Shown here piece after piece: positions 8,551 through 17,486 of a stretch of DNA of 56,032 bases. A program made the translations under genes and the position numbers. Position 1 is the stretch's first letter; every line of letters starts with the position of its first letter. This DNA is from Oscillospiraceae bacterium (GTDB lineage: Bacteria; Bacillota; Clostridia; Oscillospirales; Acutalibacteraceae), in the NCBI GenBank assembly GCA_022650485.1, contig JALCPP010000002.1, positions 280,007 through 336,038 of the forward strand, read 5' to 3'. A model generated the notes under the pieces. It did not search any database, was not told where the DNA came from, and saw only the letters and a list, made by a program, of their open reading frames with translations.

Positions 8551-8683
8551 AGTTTAGGGGGCGTTTCGGTTTTGATTCGGCAAGAGATATACGCATGTAT
8601 TCTGAATGAAAATTGTTTTGTTGTCAGACTCCCTGTGCTATAATGAAGAAAATTGACATGGCAGACAAGGAGGTATGATGATC

Positions 8684-10063
8684 ATGATATTTGGAACACA
8701 AATTTTAAAATATCGGGAAGAAATTGCGAAGGATATGGCCGAACTGGTTGCGGTTCCTTCCGTGCGGGGAAATGCGCAGAAGGGAAAGCCTTTTGGGCAG
8801 GAACCGGCCAGAGCGCTCGGCATGATGCTGAGTCGAGCGGAGTCCATGGGGCTTGCCGTAAAAAATGTGGGGAACTATGCGGGTCACGCGGAGTACGGCT
8901 GCGGGGATGAAATGGCCGCAGTGGTTGCGCATGTTGACGTTGTTCCCGCCGGGGATGGCTGGAGCAGCGACCCGTTTACCCTGACGCAGAAGGGGAACCT
9001 TTACTTTGGCCGCGGAACGGCAGACGACAAAGGGGCGGCTGTAGTTGCTCTTTATTGCCTGAAAGCACTGAAAGACGCGGGAATCAAGGGGAACCGCCGC
9101 CTGCGCGTCATTTTCGGCGCAGGGGAAGAAACCGGTATGGAGGACCTTGAACATTATTTCCAGAACGAAGAAATGCCCGCGATGGGTTTTACTCCGGATT
9201 CCGATTATGGAATCTGCAACAGGGAAAAAGGAATCCTTCGGCTGGATCTGCTTTCCCGCGGCAAAATCAGCGGTGCGGTTCAGAAATTTCAGGCAGGGGC
9301 TGTTTACAACGCGGTTCCGGATCGTGCGGAAGCTGTTTTAAGCTGCTCTGCCGGTACGGTCGACGCACTGAAAAAGGCTTCCGCTTCGGTGGAAGGCAGT
9401 TTTACTTTCACTTCTGTTGAGGCAGGCATTCAAATTGATGCCAAAGGGAGAGCTTCCCATGCAATGCAGCCGCAGGAGGGGCTGAACGCGGCTGCCGCTT
9501 TGCTCTGCCTCCTTTCTAAAGTTCTTTCCGAAAAAGAGCTTGGTGGATTTCTGACCTTTTTGAACCGAAGCATTGGCTTTCACTATGATGGTTCCGGAAT
9601 TGGCGTTCAGCAGAGCGATGAGGAATCCGGTCCGCTGACGCTGAATTTGGGAATTCTTCGTGTCGAAGACGGCGCGGCCCGGGCGGGGATTGATATCCGC
9701 TACCCGGTTACTGCTGACGGCGCGCAGATTTTCGGTAAAATTAAACGCCGCGCAGAAGAAGCCGGATTTTCAGCCGAACGGGGTGAAGATATTCCGCCGC
9801 TTTATCTGCCCGGAGACAGCCGCTTGATTTCCATCCTTCAGGGGGCGTATGCCGATATCGTGGGAAAACCGGCGGAACTGTATGCGACGGGCGGAGGGAC
9901 GTATGCGCGCGCTATGAAGGGGCACGCGGTAGCGTTTGGACCGTTCTTTCCGGACGAGCCTGACCGCCGCCTGCACAACACCGATGAACATATTGACATG
10001 GACCGCTTCATGGTCCACGCACAGATCTGCCTGGAAGCAATGTACCGCATTTTTACAGCCTGA
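8684..10063 (+). CDS. pepV: M20 family dipeptidase, PepV-like
   Basis: A cytoplasmic zinc dipeptidase of the M20A family. Metal-binding motifs are in order: AVVAHVDVVPAGDGW (His/Asp), GRGTADDKGA (bridging Asp), GAGEETGMED (catalytic and ligand Glu), TPDSDYG (Asp) and HNTDEHI (His) near the C-terminus. The length (about 460) is normal for PepV. AGGAGG ends at 8673; the ATG at 8684 gives a 10-base spacing, whereas ATGs at 8675 and 8678 lie too close. A TATAAT at 8639-8644 marks a likely promoter. The HD-domain gene follows 12 bases later, probably in the same transcript. It would release amino acids from imported dipeptides. Confidence 0.9.
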   Translation: MIFGTQILKYREEIAKDMAELVAVPSVRGNAQKGKPFGQEPARALGMMLSRAESMGLAVKNVGNYAGHAEYGCGDEMAAVVAHVDVVPAGDGWSSDPFTLTQKGNLYFGRGTADDKGAAVVALYCLKALKDAGIKGNRRLRVIFGAGEETGMEDLEHYFQNEEMPAMGFTPDSDYGICNREKGILRLDLLSRGKISGAVQKFQAGAVYNAVPDRAEAVLSCSAGTVDALKKASASVEGSFTFTSVEAGIQIDAKGRASHAMQPQEGLNAAAALLCLLSKVLSEKELGGFLTFLNRSIGFHYDGSGIGVQQSDEESGPLTLNLGILRVEDGAARAGIDIRYPVTADGAQIFGKIKRRAEEAGFSAERGEDIPPLYLPGDSRLISILQGAYADIVGKPAELYATGGGTYARAMKGHAVAFGPFFPDEPDRRLHNTDEHIDMDRFMVHAQICLEAMYRIFTA

Positions 10064-10075
10064 TGGAGGACATGA

Positions 10076-10750
10076 ATGCAGAATTATAATCATATTACTT
10101 TTGAAGATATCTTAAAAAATGACGAAATTAAGGCGTATATTAAAACCGGAAACCGTAATCTGGGGGAGATCGGGTTTACTGAACACGGTTTTCCCCATGC
10201 GAAGCGTTCGGCAAACTATGCCGGCAATATTCTGCAGCAGCTTGGGTTTGACGAACGCACCTGTGAATTGGCACGCATTGCCGGATATATGCACGACATT
10301 GGAAATGTGGTTAACCGTTACAATCACGCGCACAGCGGCGCGCTGATGGCGTTTAACATCTTAAACCGCCTGAACATGCCGCCTCAGGAAGTTGCGGTGA
10401 TCTCTGCTGCCATCGGCAACCATGATGAAGAAACGGCGGCCGCGGTCAGCCCGATTGCCGCCGCGTTGATTCTTTCGGATAAAGGGGATGTCAGGCGCAC
10501 CCGCGTCCGCGACAGGGAAACAGTGAATGCGGACATTCATGACCGCGTTAACTACGCGGTGGAGCATGCCGCAACGCTGATTGATACGGAGCGCAAAACC
10601 GTAACGCTGGACATTACCATTGATACCAACATCTGCCCCGTGATGGAGTACTTTGAAATCTTTATGTCCCGTATGGTCCTTTGCCGCCGTGCGGCTCAGT
10701 ACCTGGGGCTGCAGTTTGAACTGATTATCAACGAGACCCGGCTGCTGTAA
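10076..10750 (+). CDS. HD domain phosphohydrolase
   Basis: A soluble 224-residue metal-dependent phosphohydrolase of the HD superfamily. The metal ligands are visible as HGFPHAKRSANY (His, about residues 37-41), GYMHDIGNVVNRYNHAHSG (HD pair with following His, about 70-90) and NHDEETA (about 122). Members hydrolyse nucleotides or phospho-compounds; the substrate of this conserved clostridial group is not known. GGAGGA lies 5 bases before the ATG. It follows pepV by 12 bases and ends 5 bases from the convergent lipoprotein gene, with no terminator between the two convergent genes. Confidence 0.85.
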   Translation: MQNYNHITFEDILKNDEIKAYIKTGNRNLGEIGFTEHGFPHAKRSANYAGNILQQLGFDERTCELARIAGYMHDIGNVVNRYNHAHSGALMAFNILNRLNMPPQEVAVISAAIGNHDEETAAAVSPIAAALILSDKGDVRRTRVRDRETVNADIHDRVNYAVEHAATLIDTERKTVTLDITIDTNICPVMEYFEIFMSRMVLCRRAAQYLGLQFELIINETRLL

Positions 10751-10755
10751 TTGCT

Positions 10756-11502
10756 TTACGCAGGCTCTACCACGACTGCCTGGCAATGGAGCTGGCGGTA
10801 CCTTTTTTCAAACAGTGAAAAGGAATACAGGACTGTCCCCTGCGGGTCAAGCGGGTCGCTAAGCAGCAGATCGCTTCCGGAGTATCCGATCAGGACCAGG
10901 CAGTGCTCGCGTGCGGGCCAGCGAAAATCTTTGCCGGTGCCTTCTAAAATCCAGCCGTCGCCCCTGTAAGGTTCTTTCATCGAAATGGTGGCCCAAACAA
11001 TCACCGGAATACCAGCGTTGATGAAAGGAATCAGGGCGGCGGCTTTTGTTCCGCTCAGATTTACCGCTTTCAGCTGCCGCCCTGCGGCAGACAGATATCG
11101 GGTTACCGCCTGTGTTACAACCGGAGCAAAACAGCCGTAGCCGCTGCCCTGGGGATCCCCGGCAAAGACTTTCCACGGGTCCGGGCCGACTTTGATACCG
11201 CCTGTCAGGCGCGGCATGCCGCCAATCTGAAAATAGGACGCCAGCTCCGTTTTGCTGATTTTGCAGCCGTGATAATTCAGCACGATTGCGGCAGAGGTGA
11301 TTTCACATCCGGACGGCAGTTCCGGCAGCTGCTGAATATTTTTGACTGGAAGAAATTTTTCCCCTTTCCAGGGTGCATTGACTGCGGCGCTTTCCTCTGC
11401 TATTGTTGTCACGTTTATTCCGCACCCGGCGGCCAGCAGAAAAAACAGCAGGGAGAGCAGCAGAACGGAAAATGATGCCCGGCTGGTTAAAAAAATCCGC
11501 AC
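10756..11502 (-). CDS. C39-like cysteine peptidase family lipoprotein
   Basis: A predicted exported lipoprotein of 248 residues: signal helix (residues 10-26) with lipobox LAAGC. The mature protein is a C39-like peptidase domain (PF13529 type): catalytic Cys in LPSGCEITS (about residue 65), and a C-terminal HCLVLIGYSG His and LLSDPLD Asp that complete a papain-like triad. Family members are anchored on the outer face of the membrane, where they may cleave peptides or act as inactive binding folds; no substrate can be named. It is transcribed convergently with the HD gene. The first 26 bases upstream hold only a weak ribosome binding site. Confidence 0.8.
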   Translation of the reverse strand: MRIFLTSRASFSVLLLSLLFFLLAAGCGINVTTIAEESAAVNAPWKGEKFLPVKNIQQLPELPSGCEITSAAIVLNYHGCKISKTELASYFQIGGMPRLTGGIKVGPDPWKVFAGDPQGSGYGCFAPVVTQAVTRYLSAAGRQLKAVNLSGTKAAALIPFINAGIPVIVWATISMKEPYRGDGWILEGTGKDFRWPAREHCLVLIGYSGSDLLLSDPLDPQGTVLYSFSLFEKRYRQLHCQAVVVEPA

Positions 11503-11606
11503 CCTGTTTCACCTCGCTTTTATTCTCTGTTTACTGCAAACGTATGACGAAAATCGCTTTTTATGACACAGCGGGTGAGTCGCTTTCGGCATCGTCAATC
11601 CCAAAA

Positions 11607-11643
11607 GAAAAACCCTTCCGCCTTTTTGACGGAAGGGTTTTTA
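11607..11643. terminator. Bidirectional terminator at the end of the Xaa-Pro aminopeptidase gene
   Basis: AAAAACCCTTCCGcC, a short T-rich loop and GaCGGAAGGGTTTTT form a 13-bp stem flanked by A and T runs on both sides. Confidence 0.85.
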
Positions 11644-11664
11644 AAAATTCTGAACGACCGAATC

Positions 11665-13458
11665 TTATTTTACAATCAGCGGAAGAGTTTTCTGCCTCAG
11701 CCATGTCAGTTCTTCGCCGGACAGCAACGGGGACAGCGTGCGGTAAACACGGCTGTGGTATTCGTTCAGCCAGGCAATTTCATCTTTTGTCAGCAATTCC
11801 GGCAGAATGGGTTCTTTGTCGATGGGGAAACAGGTCAGAATCTCAAACCGGAGGAAATGACCGTATTCGTTGCTCATCGCATCGGTGATCTGCATCATGT
11901 TTTCGGTGCGGATGCCGTGCTTTCCCTCTTCATAAATGCCGGGCTCATTGGTGATATTCATGCCGCTGCGCAAAACAACGTCGTTTTTCGTGCGGATGCT
12001 CTGCGGACCTTCGTGTACAGAACCGAACATTCCAACGCCATGGCCGGTCCCGCAGCGGTAGTCAATGCCGTGTTTCTGAATTTGCCCGCGGCAGACCATG
12101 TCGATGTTACCGCCGGTGGTTCCTTCCAGAAAAACAGCCGACGCCAGTGCAATATGTGCTTTTAAAACCCAGGTGTAGTGCTTCTTTTCTTCGTCTGTCA
12201 CCGGGCCCAGGGCAAATGTGCGCGTGATGTCGGTGCTTCCTTCCAGGTACTGCCCGCCGCTGTCAATCAGCAGCAGACCGCCCCTTTCCAGTTTCTTGCA
12301 GGTGCCGGGTTTCGGGGCGTAGTGCATCATCGCGGCATTTTCGCGGTAGGCCGCAATGGTTCCAAAGCTTTCGCCGCGGTTGTTTTTCTGACGCGCTCTC
12401 GCTTCGCGCAGAAGATCGCACACGGTGCATTCCGTGACGGGATCTCCGCGTTTCAGCCGCTTTTCAAGTTCTACGCAGAATTCTACCATTGCGCAGCCGT
12501 CGCGGACGTGAGCGGTCCGGAAATTCAGAATTTCCGTTTTGTTTTTTACGGCCTTGAGGTTGATGACCAGATCTGGGCCTTCTTTTACTGTACAGTGCGG
12601 ATTTTCTTCCAGTGTGCGGTACAGTTCATAATTAATACCGTCCGGATCAACCAGAACGGTTGTGTCACCGTTTAAATCCTTCAGAAAAGATCCGATTTCA
12701 TCATATCTCTTCAGAATCACTCCGTTTTTCTCCAGATATTCGCGAACACCGCCTTGCAGGCGCTCTTCATCGAGAAACAGTACGGCGCGGTTTTCGAAAA
12801 CCGCAGCATAGGAAACCGGCATCGGATTGTATGCAATATCGGACGCACGGATGTTGCACAGCCAGGCCACGCATTCCAAACGGGCATAAATCTGGCAGCT
12901 TGCGCCGTTCTTCTTCAGACCCGCGCGTACCTGGTCCAGCTTCTGTGCGCAGGAAAGGCCGGCGTATTCGTCGCCGTGAAGGTAAACTTCCGTAGCAGGA
13001 GGAAGCGGGCGGTCGTTCCATAGTGCCGTGATGAGATCCACCGAGCGGATTTCAATTCCTTTTTCCTGAAATTTTTCTTTCAAGGTCTGTACATTCGCGG
13101 CCGAGAGCATCCGCCCGTCAAACCCAGCCACGTCACCTTTTTGAAGGGACTGGGCAAGAAATTCGGCGGGAGTCGGCACACCGACGGTTCCCATGCGAAA
13201 CAGATCAATGCCGCTTCCGGCCAGCTGCTGCTCAGCCTGAATGAAATAACGCCCGTCCGTCCACAGTCCGCATCGGTTATGCAAAACTGCCAGCGTTCCC
13301 GCAGACCCTGTGAACCCGGAAAAATACTTTCTGGCCTGCCAGTAATCCGGAACATATTCCCCCATGTGCGGGTCGGAGGAAGGAATGAGATAAGCCGATA
13401 AGCCGCTCCGTTTCATTTCAGTGCGGAGCGCCGAAATTCTGTCTTTTACGTTTTCCAT
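11665..13458 (-). CDS. Xaa-Pro aminopeptidase (M24B, long form)
   Basis: A cytoplasmic dimetal aminopeptidase removing N-terminal residues before proline. The 597 residues fit the three-domain long form: two creatinase N-like domains (about 1-300) and a C-terminal pita-bread domain. Its metal ligands appear in order in LIDSGGQYLEGSTDITRTF (two Asp), GTGHGVGMFGSVHEG (His), ITNEPGIYE (Glu) and HGIRTENM (Glu). The gene is transcribed alone from a consensus promoter at 13494-13522 and ends at a strong terminator. Together with pepV it suggests active use of peptides. Confidence 0.93.
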   Translation of the reverse strand: MENVKDRISALRTEMKRSGLSAYLIPSSDPHMGEYVPDYWQARKYFSGFTGSAGTLAVLHNRCGLWTDGRYFIQAEQQLAGSGIDLFRMGTVGVPTPAEFLAQSLQKGDVAGFDGRMLSAANVQTLKEKFQEKGIEIRSVDLITALWNDRPLPPATEVYLHGDEYAGLSCAQKLDQVRAGLKKNGASCQIYARLECVAWLCNIRASDIAYNPMPVSYAAVFENRAVLFLDEERLQGGVREYLEKNGVILKRYDEIGSFLKDLNGDTTVLVDPDGINYELYRTLEENPHCTVKEGPDLVINLKAVKNKTEILNFRTAHVRDGCAMVEFCVELEKRLKRGDPVTECTVCDLLREARARQKNNRGESFGTIAAYRENAAMMHYAPKPGTCKKLERGGLLLIDSGGQYLEGSTDITRTFALGPVTDEEKKHYTWVLKAHIALASAVFLEGTTGGNIDMVCRGQIQKHGIDYRCGTGHGVGMFGSVHEGPQSIRTKNDVVLRSGMNITNEPGIYEEGKHGIRTENMMQITDAMSNEYGHFLRFEILTCFPIDKEPILPELLTKDEIAWLNEYHSRVYRTLSPLLSGEELTWLRQKTLPLIVK

Positions 13459-13493
13459 ATGTCTGCTCGCTTTCTGTATTTTAGATTAAAAAA

Positions 13494-13522
13494 AGTATAG
13501 GCTTTGCGCTGTGGTCTGTCAA
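13494..13522 (-). promoter_or_regulatory. Promoter of the Xaa-Pro aminopeptidase gene
   Basis: On the minus strand, TTGACA (13522-13517), a 17-base spacer and TATACT (13499-13494). Confidence 0.85.
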
Positions 13523-13543
13523 GCAAGCCGCCCTGCCGCGTAC

Positions 13544-13572
13544 TTGTTATTTCACCCTTATAATGATATAAT
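13544..13572 (+). promoter_or_regulatory. Promoter of the DtxR-family gene
   Basis: TTGTTA (13544-13549), a 17-base spacer and consensus TATAAT (13567-13572). Transcription should start near 13580, which excludes the upstream ATG at 13575 as a start codon. Confidence 0.75.
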
Positions 13573-13616
13573 TAATGAAAAATAAATTCGTGAATTTCAT
13601 GAACGGGGGGTCAGGA

Positions 13617-13997
13617 TTGAAAATACAGGAATCGGGAGAAGATTATCTAGAAACAATTCTGATTTTAAAGCAAAGGAATGGATATGTCCGGTCGATTGAC
13701 GTAGCGAATGAGCTGGGCTATTCCAAGGCGAGTGTCAGCCGGGCTATGAGTATTTTGAAAGAGGCCGGTCTTCTTGTCATGGAACAAAATGGGAACCTTG
13801 TTCTGACTGATTCCGGTTTGCAGCGTGCCAGCGGTGTTTATGAACGCCATACCATGATCGCGCAGTTCTTAGAGCAGGTGCTGGGCGTCGACCATGAAAC
13901 AGCGGTTACGGATTCCTGTAGAATGGAGCATATTATCAGCGAAAAGAGCTTTCATCGTATGAAGAAATTTTTAATAGAACACGGCAAAAATGCCTGA
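13617..13997 (+). CDS. Metal-dependent transcriptional regulator, DtxR/MntR family
   Basis: A metal-sensing repressor for iron or manganese homeostasis. The N-terminal winged helix spans about residues 1-65 (QESGEDYLETI, then SIDVANELGYSKASVSRAM). The dimerisation/metal region contains YERHTMI and DSCRMEHIIS, which matches the Cys-Glu-His metal ligands of DtxR more than MntR. There is no C-terminal SH3 domain (126 residues). The TTG at 13617 is preferred because GGGGGG and AGGA precede it and family members begin KIQES; the longer frame starting at 13575 would begin upstream of the transcript. No metal transporter is adjacent, so the regulon is unknown. Confidence 0.85.
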   Translation: MKIQESGEDYLETILILKQRNGYVRSIDVANELGYSKASVSRAMSILKEAGLLVMEQNGNLVLTDSGLQRASGVYERHTMIAQFLEQVLGVDHETAVTDSCRMEHIISEKSFHRMKKFLIEHGKNA

Positions 13998-14019
13998 AAT
14001 TAGAACGGGGGCTTGTTAC

Positions 14020-14889
14020 ATGAAGGGTCGCACCATGCACTGCCCGCACTGCGGCGGGAAGTTTCAAATTCCCGGGGATATTGCAGGAAAGATGGTCTGT
14101 CCGTTCTGCGCGAAGCCGATGGAAGCGGACATGCCGTCGGATGCCTCCGCTTCGTTGGGAAAGGCGGCGGGGCTGCTTCCGCCGGAAGCGTTTTCCACTA
14201 TGATCGAAGTGAATCAGCTGAACGCGAAACATTATGCCGATGTCTTTGAAACGTACCGGGGGGCGGTCCTTCCCGCACTTCATGCTTATCTGCAGGAAGA
14301 AGCTGACTACGGTGATCAGGCCGCGGAACTGTTTGCCTCTGCTCTGTTCGATGGCTTTGAAAGGGAAGAGCGGGCTGCCCGGCGAAATTCCATGCGGACT
14401 TTCGATCTTCGGATTTCCATCACATCTCTCTTGATTCCCGCTATTCTTGACCTGAACGTGCCGGCTGCCGACCGACTTGCGGACCTGTTCCTGCAAAAGT
14501 GGAATGCTGTGCATAAAAAGCCGCTCGGTAAGGCGAAAGTTGCGGATATTCAGGATGGATTCCGGAAAAAGCTTTGCTTTATTACCACCGCCGTCTGCAC
14601 CGAATTAGGAAAAGGGGACGACTGTGAGGAACTGCAGGCACTGCGGTTATACCGTGACGGATATCTTTCACAAATCCCGGAAGGAAAAAGAAAGATTGAA
14701 GAGTACTACCTGTTTGCCCCGCTGATTGTCCAGTCGGTAGAGACTTCCGGCAACGCGAAAGCAGAGTGGAATCGCATCTATCGCGAGTATCTTTTTCCCT
14801 GCCTTTCCGCACTGAAGCATCACAGACCCGAAGAATGCGGAAAACGTTACGAAACCATGATGTGTGAATTAGAGCAGAAATGGCTGTAA
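14020..14889 (+). CDS. Hypothetical protein with N-terminal zinc ribbon
   Basis: I do not recognise a full-length family. The N-terminus is a compact double CxxC zinc ribbon (MHCPHCGGKF, then MVCPFCAKPM), of the kind used for protein or nucleic acid contacts. The remaining 250 residues look soluble and mainly helical, rich in charged and aromatic residues, without membrane segments or catalytic motifs. ATG 14020 follows GGGGG by 8 bases; an ATG at 14035, right at the ribbon, is equally possible. It lies 22 bases after the DtxR-type gene and 39 before dinB, so the three may be co-transcribed. Confidence 0.7.
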   Translation: MKGRTMHCPHCGGKFQIPGDIAGKMVCPFCAKPMEADMPSDASASLGKAAGLLPPEAFSTMIEVNQLNAKHYADVFETYRGAVLPALHAYLQEEADYGDQAAELFASALFDGFEREERAARRNSMRTFDLRISITSLLIPAILDLNVPAADRLADLFLQKWNAVHKKPLGKAKVADIQDGFRKKLCFITTAVCTELGKGDDCEELQALRLYRDGYLSQIPEGKRKIEEYYLFAPLIVQSVETSGNAKAEWNRIYREYLFPCLSALKHHRPEECGKRYETMMCELEQKWL

Positions 14890-14928
14890 GGCCGAGGAAA
14901 AATAGTTGAGGAATCAAAGGAAAACGTG

Positions 14929-16149
14929 ATGGAACGAACGATTCTGCACTGTGACTGCAATGGCTTTTTCGCATCCGTGGAATGCATGCTGCACCCGGAA
15001 CTGAGGCAGGTTCCGATGGCGGTCTGCGGCGACCCGGAAAGCCGGCATGGAATTATTCTGGCAAAAAACGAGCCGGCCAAAGCCTATGGCATTCATACGG
15101 CAGAAACCATCTGGCAGGCCAAACGAAAATGCCCTCAGTTGGTTTTAACTGCGCCCCGGTTTCAGGAGTACCGGCGTATTTGCCGCCGGATTAACGATAT
15201 CTACCGCCGGTTTACAGACCAGGTGGAACCGTTCAGCATTGATGAAAGCTGGCTGGATGTTACGGGCAGCCGTGTGCTGTTCGGCAGCGGCAGGCAGATT
15301 GCGGACCGACTGCGCGATACGGTTCGCACTGAAATCGGGATTACCATTTCCGTGGGAGTTTCTTTTAATAAAATTTTTGCAAAACTTGGCAGTGATTATA
15401 AAAAGCCGGATGCGACGACGGTGATCAGCCGCCGCAATTATCGGGAGATTGTCTGGCCTCTGCCGGTTAATACCTTGTTGTTCTGCGGCAAAAAAGCGGC
15501 GCGGACTCTGGCTGGGATTGGGGTTCACACCATCGGTGATCTGGCGGGGTGCCGCCCGGAGTTTTTATCTTCCCGGCTGGGCAAGGCGGGAATGCAGCTG
15601 TATGAATACGCCAATGGAATGGACGATATACCGGTCGCGGATGGCAGAACCATGCGGGAAGTCAAAAGCGTCGGCAACAGCCTGACGTTCCGCCGCGACC
15701 TGAGCGGGCAGGAGGATATCCATCAGGCGGTGCAGGCTTTGGCGGACAGCGTATCTTCCCGTATGCGCCGACGGAAATTGAAGTGCTGGGTGGTGCAGAT
15801 CGGGATCAAGAACCCTTCGTTCCAATACATTACCCGCCAGAAGACGCTTGCGTTTCCGTCTCATCAGGCAAAAACTTTAGCTGCGGCCGGCGAAAAGCTG
15901 CTGGCGGACTGCTGGAATCCCGGCGCGCCGATTCGGATGCTCTCTCTTTCCGGAAGTGGTCTGGTACCGAATGATGCGCCGGGCGGCCAGCTCTGTTTTT
16001 TCAGTGAGAAAAATGAAGCGGATTCGGAACGGGTAGAACGCATTGAAACCGCGATGGATTCGATTCGGAACCGGTTCGGCAGCCATGCGGTGACATTCGG
16101 CGGGCTGTTAAAAGACGATATAGGGCTGGAAGGCTTACATCGAAAATAA
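14929..16149 (+). CDS. dinB: DNA polymerase IV (Y-family)
   Basis: An error-prone translesion polymerase. The palm starts ILHCDCNGFFASVE with the first catalytic Asp; the second acidic pair is in SIDESWLDVT (about residues 103-112). The fingers, thumb (helix-hairpin-helix IGVHTIGDLAG) and little-finger regions follow, giving 407 residues including a likely beta-clamp motif QLCFF near the C-terminus. ATG 14929 has AAAGG 8 bases upstream; an in-frame GTG directly before it is less likely. No LexA box was recognised. Confidence 0.92.
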   Translation: MERTILHCDCNGFFASVECMLHPELRQVPMAVCGDPESRHGIILAKNEPAKAYGIHTAETIWQAKRKCPQLVLTAPRFQEYRRICRRINDIYRRFTDQVEPFSIDESWLDVTGSRVLFGSGRQIADRLRDTVRTEIGITISVGVSFNKIFAKLGSDYKKPDATTVISRRNYREIVWPLPVNTLLFCGKKAARTLAGIGVHTIGDLAGCRPEFLSSRLGKAGMQLYEYANGMDDIPVADGRTMREVKSVGNSLTFRRDLSGQEDIHQAVQALADSVSSRMRRRKLKCWVVQIGIKNPSFQYITRQKTLAFPSHQAKTLAAAGEKLLADCWNPGAPIRMLSLSGSGLVPNDAPGGQLCFFSEKNEADSERVERIETAMDSIRNRFGSHAVTFGGLLKDDIGLEGLHRK

Positions 16150-16169
16150 ACCGGAAAGGGGATTCTATC

Positions 16170-16589
16170 ATGAAATGCCAAAAGATCGGCCATACGCTGG
16201 TACTGAGAATCGACAGGGGCGAGGAGCTCCTGAAAGCGATTCAAAGCGCCTGCGAACAGGAAAACGTGAAACTCGGTTTTATTACGGGACTCGGCGCCGT
16301 CGATCATGCCGTGGTCGGGCTGTACCGGGTAGAGGAACAGAAATATTATTCCAATACGTTCGACGGTGAGATGGAACTGACTTCTCTGGTTGGCAATGTA
16401 ACGGCGATGGACGGAAATACGTATCTTCATCTGCACGCCAATTTTGCAAAAGCAGACGGCCAGGTGGTCGGCGGCCATTTGAATGAGGCCGTGATCAGTG
16501 GAACCGGCGAAATTTTCATCCATATTCTGGACGGCAGTGTGAACCGCCGCCGCGACCCTGTTACCGGTTTAAATATATTTGATTTGTAA
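16170..16589 (+). CDS. PPC (DUF296) domain DNA-binding-like protein
   Basis: A 139-residue single-domain protein of the plant-and-prokaryote-conserved fold. Hallmarks are the early RIDRGEELLKAI, the core GFITGLGAVDHAVVGLY and the central HLHANFAKADGQVVGGHL, whose histidines form the putative metal site of the trimeric family. The C-terminus is EIFIHIL. Bacterial members have no agreed function; DNA binding was proposed from the AT-hook plant homologues. It lies 20 bases after dinB and 13 before the Dabb protein, so it may share their transcript. Confidence 0.85.
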   Translation: MKCQKIGHTLVLRIDRGEELLKAIQSACEQENVKLGFITGLGAVDHAVVGLYRVEEQKYYSNTFDGEMELTSLVGNVTAMDGNTYLHLHANFAKADGQVVGGHLNEAVISGTGEIFIHILDGSVNRRRDPVTGLNIFDL

Positions 16590-16602
16590 AGGAGAGAAAT
16601 CT

Positions 16603-16896
16603 ATGGTCAGGCACCTTGTTTTGTGGGCTTTAAAACCAGAAGAAAAAGATCATGCCGATCGTATTGCACGGGAGCTTAGACAAAAGTTTCAGTCTTTGCT
16701 CGGTGTTGTAGACGGATTGGAAGCGGTTGAATTGGGCCGCAACTATGCCGGCGGCGACTATGACCTTGTTTTAAACTGTATGTTTGCTACTAAGGAAGCG
16801 GCGCAGGCATATCAGACTCACCCTGCACACCTTGCCGTTAAATCTGTGATTCACACGCTAATCTGCGCGCGAACGAGCGCGGACTATGAACTTTGA
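16603..16896 (+). CDS. Dabb family (dimeric alpha-beta barrel, stress-responsive) protein
   Basis: A 97-residue ferredoxin-like alpha-beta barrel protein. It begins MVRHLVLWALKPEE, typical of Dabb proteins (VRHIVLFKLK), and ends with the conserved THPAHLAVKSVI region. Such proteins form dimers; some act as enzymes on small aromatics, but most bacterial ones have no known role. ATG 16603 is chosen because AAAGGAGAG lies 6 bases upstream. The stop precedes two hairpins, the second of which is a terminator. Confidence 0.85.
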   Translation: MVRHLVLWALKPEEKDHADRIARELRQKFQSLLGVVDGLEAVELGRNYAGGDYDLVLNCMFATKEAAQAYQTHPAHLAVKSVIHTLICARTSADYEL

Positions 16897-16943
16897 TTTT
16901 ACGCTGGCGGCACGGATTGATCCGTGCCGTGGCTGACCCGGCA

Positions 16944-16972
16944 AGGGGACTGCAATGAGCAGCCCTTTTTTG
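16944..16972 (+). terminator. Terminator after the dinB-Dabb gene group
   Basis: GGGaCTGC, a 5-base loop, GCAGcCC and TTTTTT. A second hairpin (GGCACGGAT / TCCGTGCC, about 16909-16928) without a T run lies between it and the stop codon. Confidence 0.8.
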
Positions 16973-17036
16973 TTTCTTGACACCGTTTGATTTTACCCCG
17001 TTCAAAAATATAGTAACAAAGAAGGGATGGAGTACG

Positions 17037-17396
17037 ATGGGGTGCTTTGGCAATGTGATATGGTTTGTTTTCGGCGGATGCGTAATGGGACTGAGCTGGC
17101 TTTTGCTCGGCCTTTTGTGGTGTGTGTCGATTGTGGGAATTCCGGTTGGTCTGCAATGCTTTAAATTTGCACAGCTGGCTTTTTTTCCGTTTGGAAAAGA
17201 AGTTCGATTCGGCGGAGGGGCGGTTTCACTGATACTGAATGTACTCTGGCTGATTTTCGGCGGCCTGGCGCTGGCGGCGGAAGCGGCTGTGATTGGGCTG
17301 CTGTTCTGCGTGACGATCATTGGAATTCCTTTTGGCCTGCAGTGCTTTAAAATTGCGAAACTTGCTTTGTTGCCGTTTGGGGCGGATATTGTTTAA
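17037..17396 (+). CDS. YccF domain membrane protein
   Basis: A 119-residue integral membrane protein made of two similar halves. Each half has a hydrophobic helix beginning near GNVIWFVFGG or LNVLWLIFGG, a second helix, and a closing segment (IVGIPVGLQCFKFAQLAFFP; IIGIPFGLQCFKIAKLALLP). This internal duplication is diagnostic of YccF (DUF307). The function of the family is unknown. ATG 17037 is preferred because GGGATGGAG precedes it; the frame is open further upstream, but without a ribosome binding site. Confidence 0.9.
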   Translation: MGCFGNVIWFVFGGCVMGLSWLLLGLLWCVSIVGIPVGLQCFKFAQLAFFPFGKEVRFGGGAVSLILNVLWLIFGGLALAAEAAVIGLLFCVTIIGIPFGLQCFKIAKLALLPFGADIV

Positions 17397-17444
17397 GCAA
17401 AGCGCAAAAAGATGTAAAAACGATGTACTTCTTTCCTTCCGCGC

Positions 17445-17473
17445 TTGACGAGGCCGGTAAAATGTTTTATTCT
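17445..17473 (+). promoter_or_regulatory. Promoter of the CBS-pyrophosphatase gene
   Basis: TTGACG (17445-17450), a 17-base spacer and TATTCT (17468-17473), giving a transcript start near 17480 and an 80-base leader. Confidence 0.75.
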
Positions 17474-17486
17474 GTATGTGGTTAGT

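Noticed and set aside
11563-12675. Plus-strand open frames of 200 and 165 residues
   Set aside because: They are antisense to the Xaa-Pro aminopeptidase gene and overlap its terminator; composition is atypical and no start signals are seen.
13575-13616. Upstream ATG extension of the DtxR-type regulator
   Set aside because: The ATG lies 3 bases after the -10 box, upstream of the expected transcript start; homology begins after TTG 13617.
14880-14928. LexA-type operator before dinB
   Set aside because: No recognisable SOS box of the Gram-positive type (GAAC-N4-GTTC) is present in the short gap.
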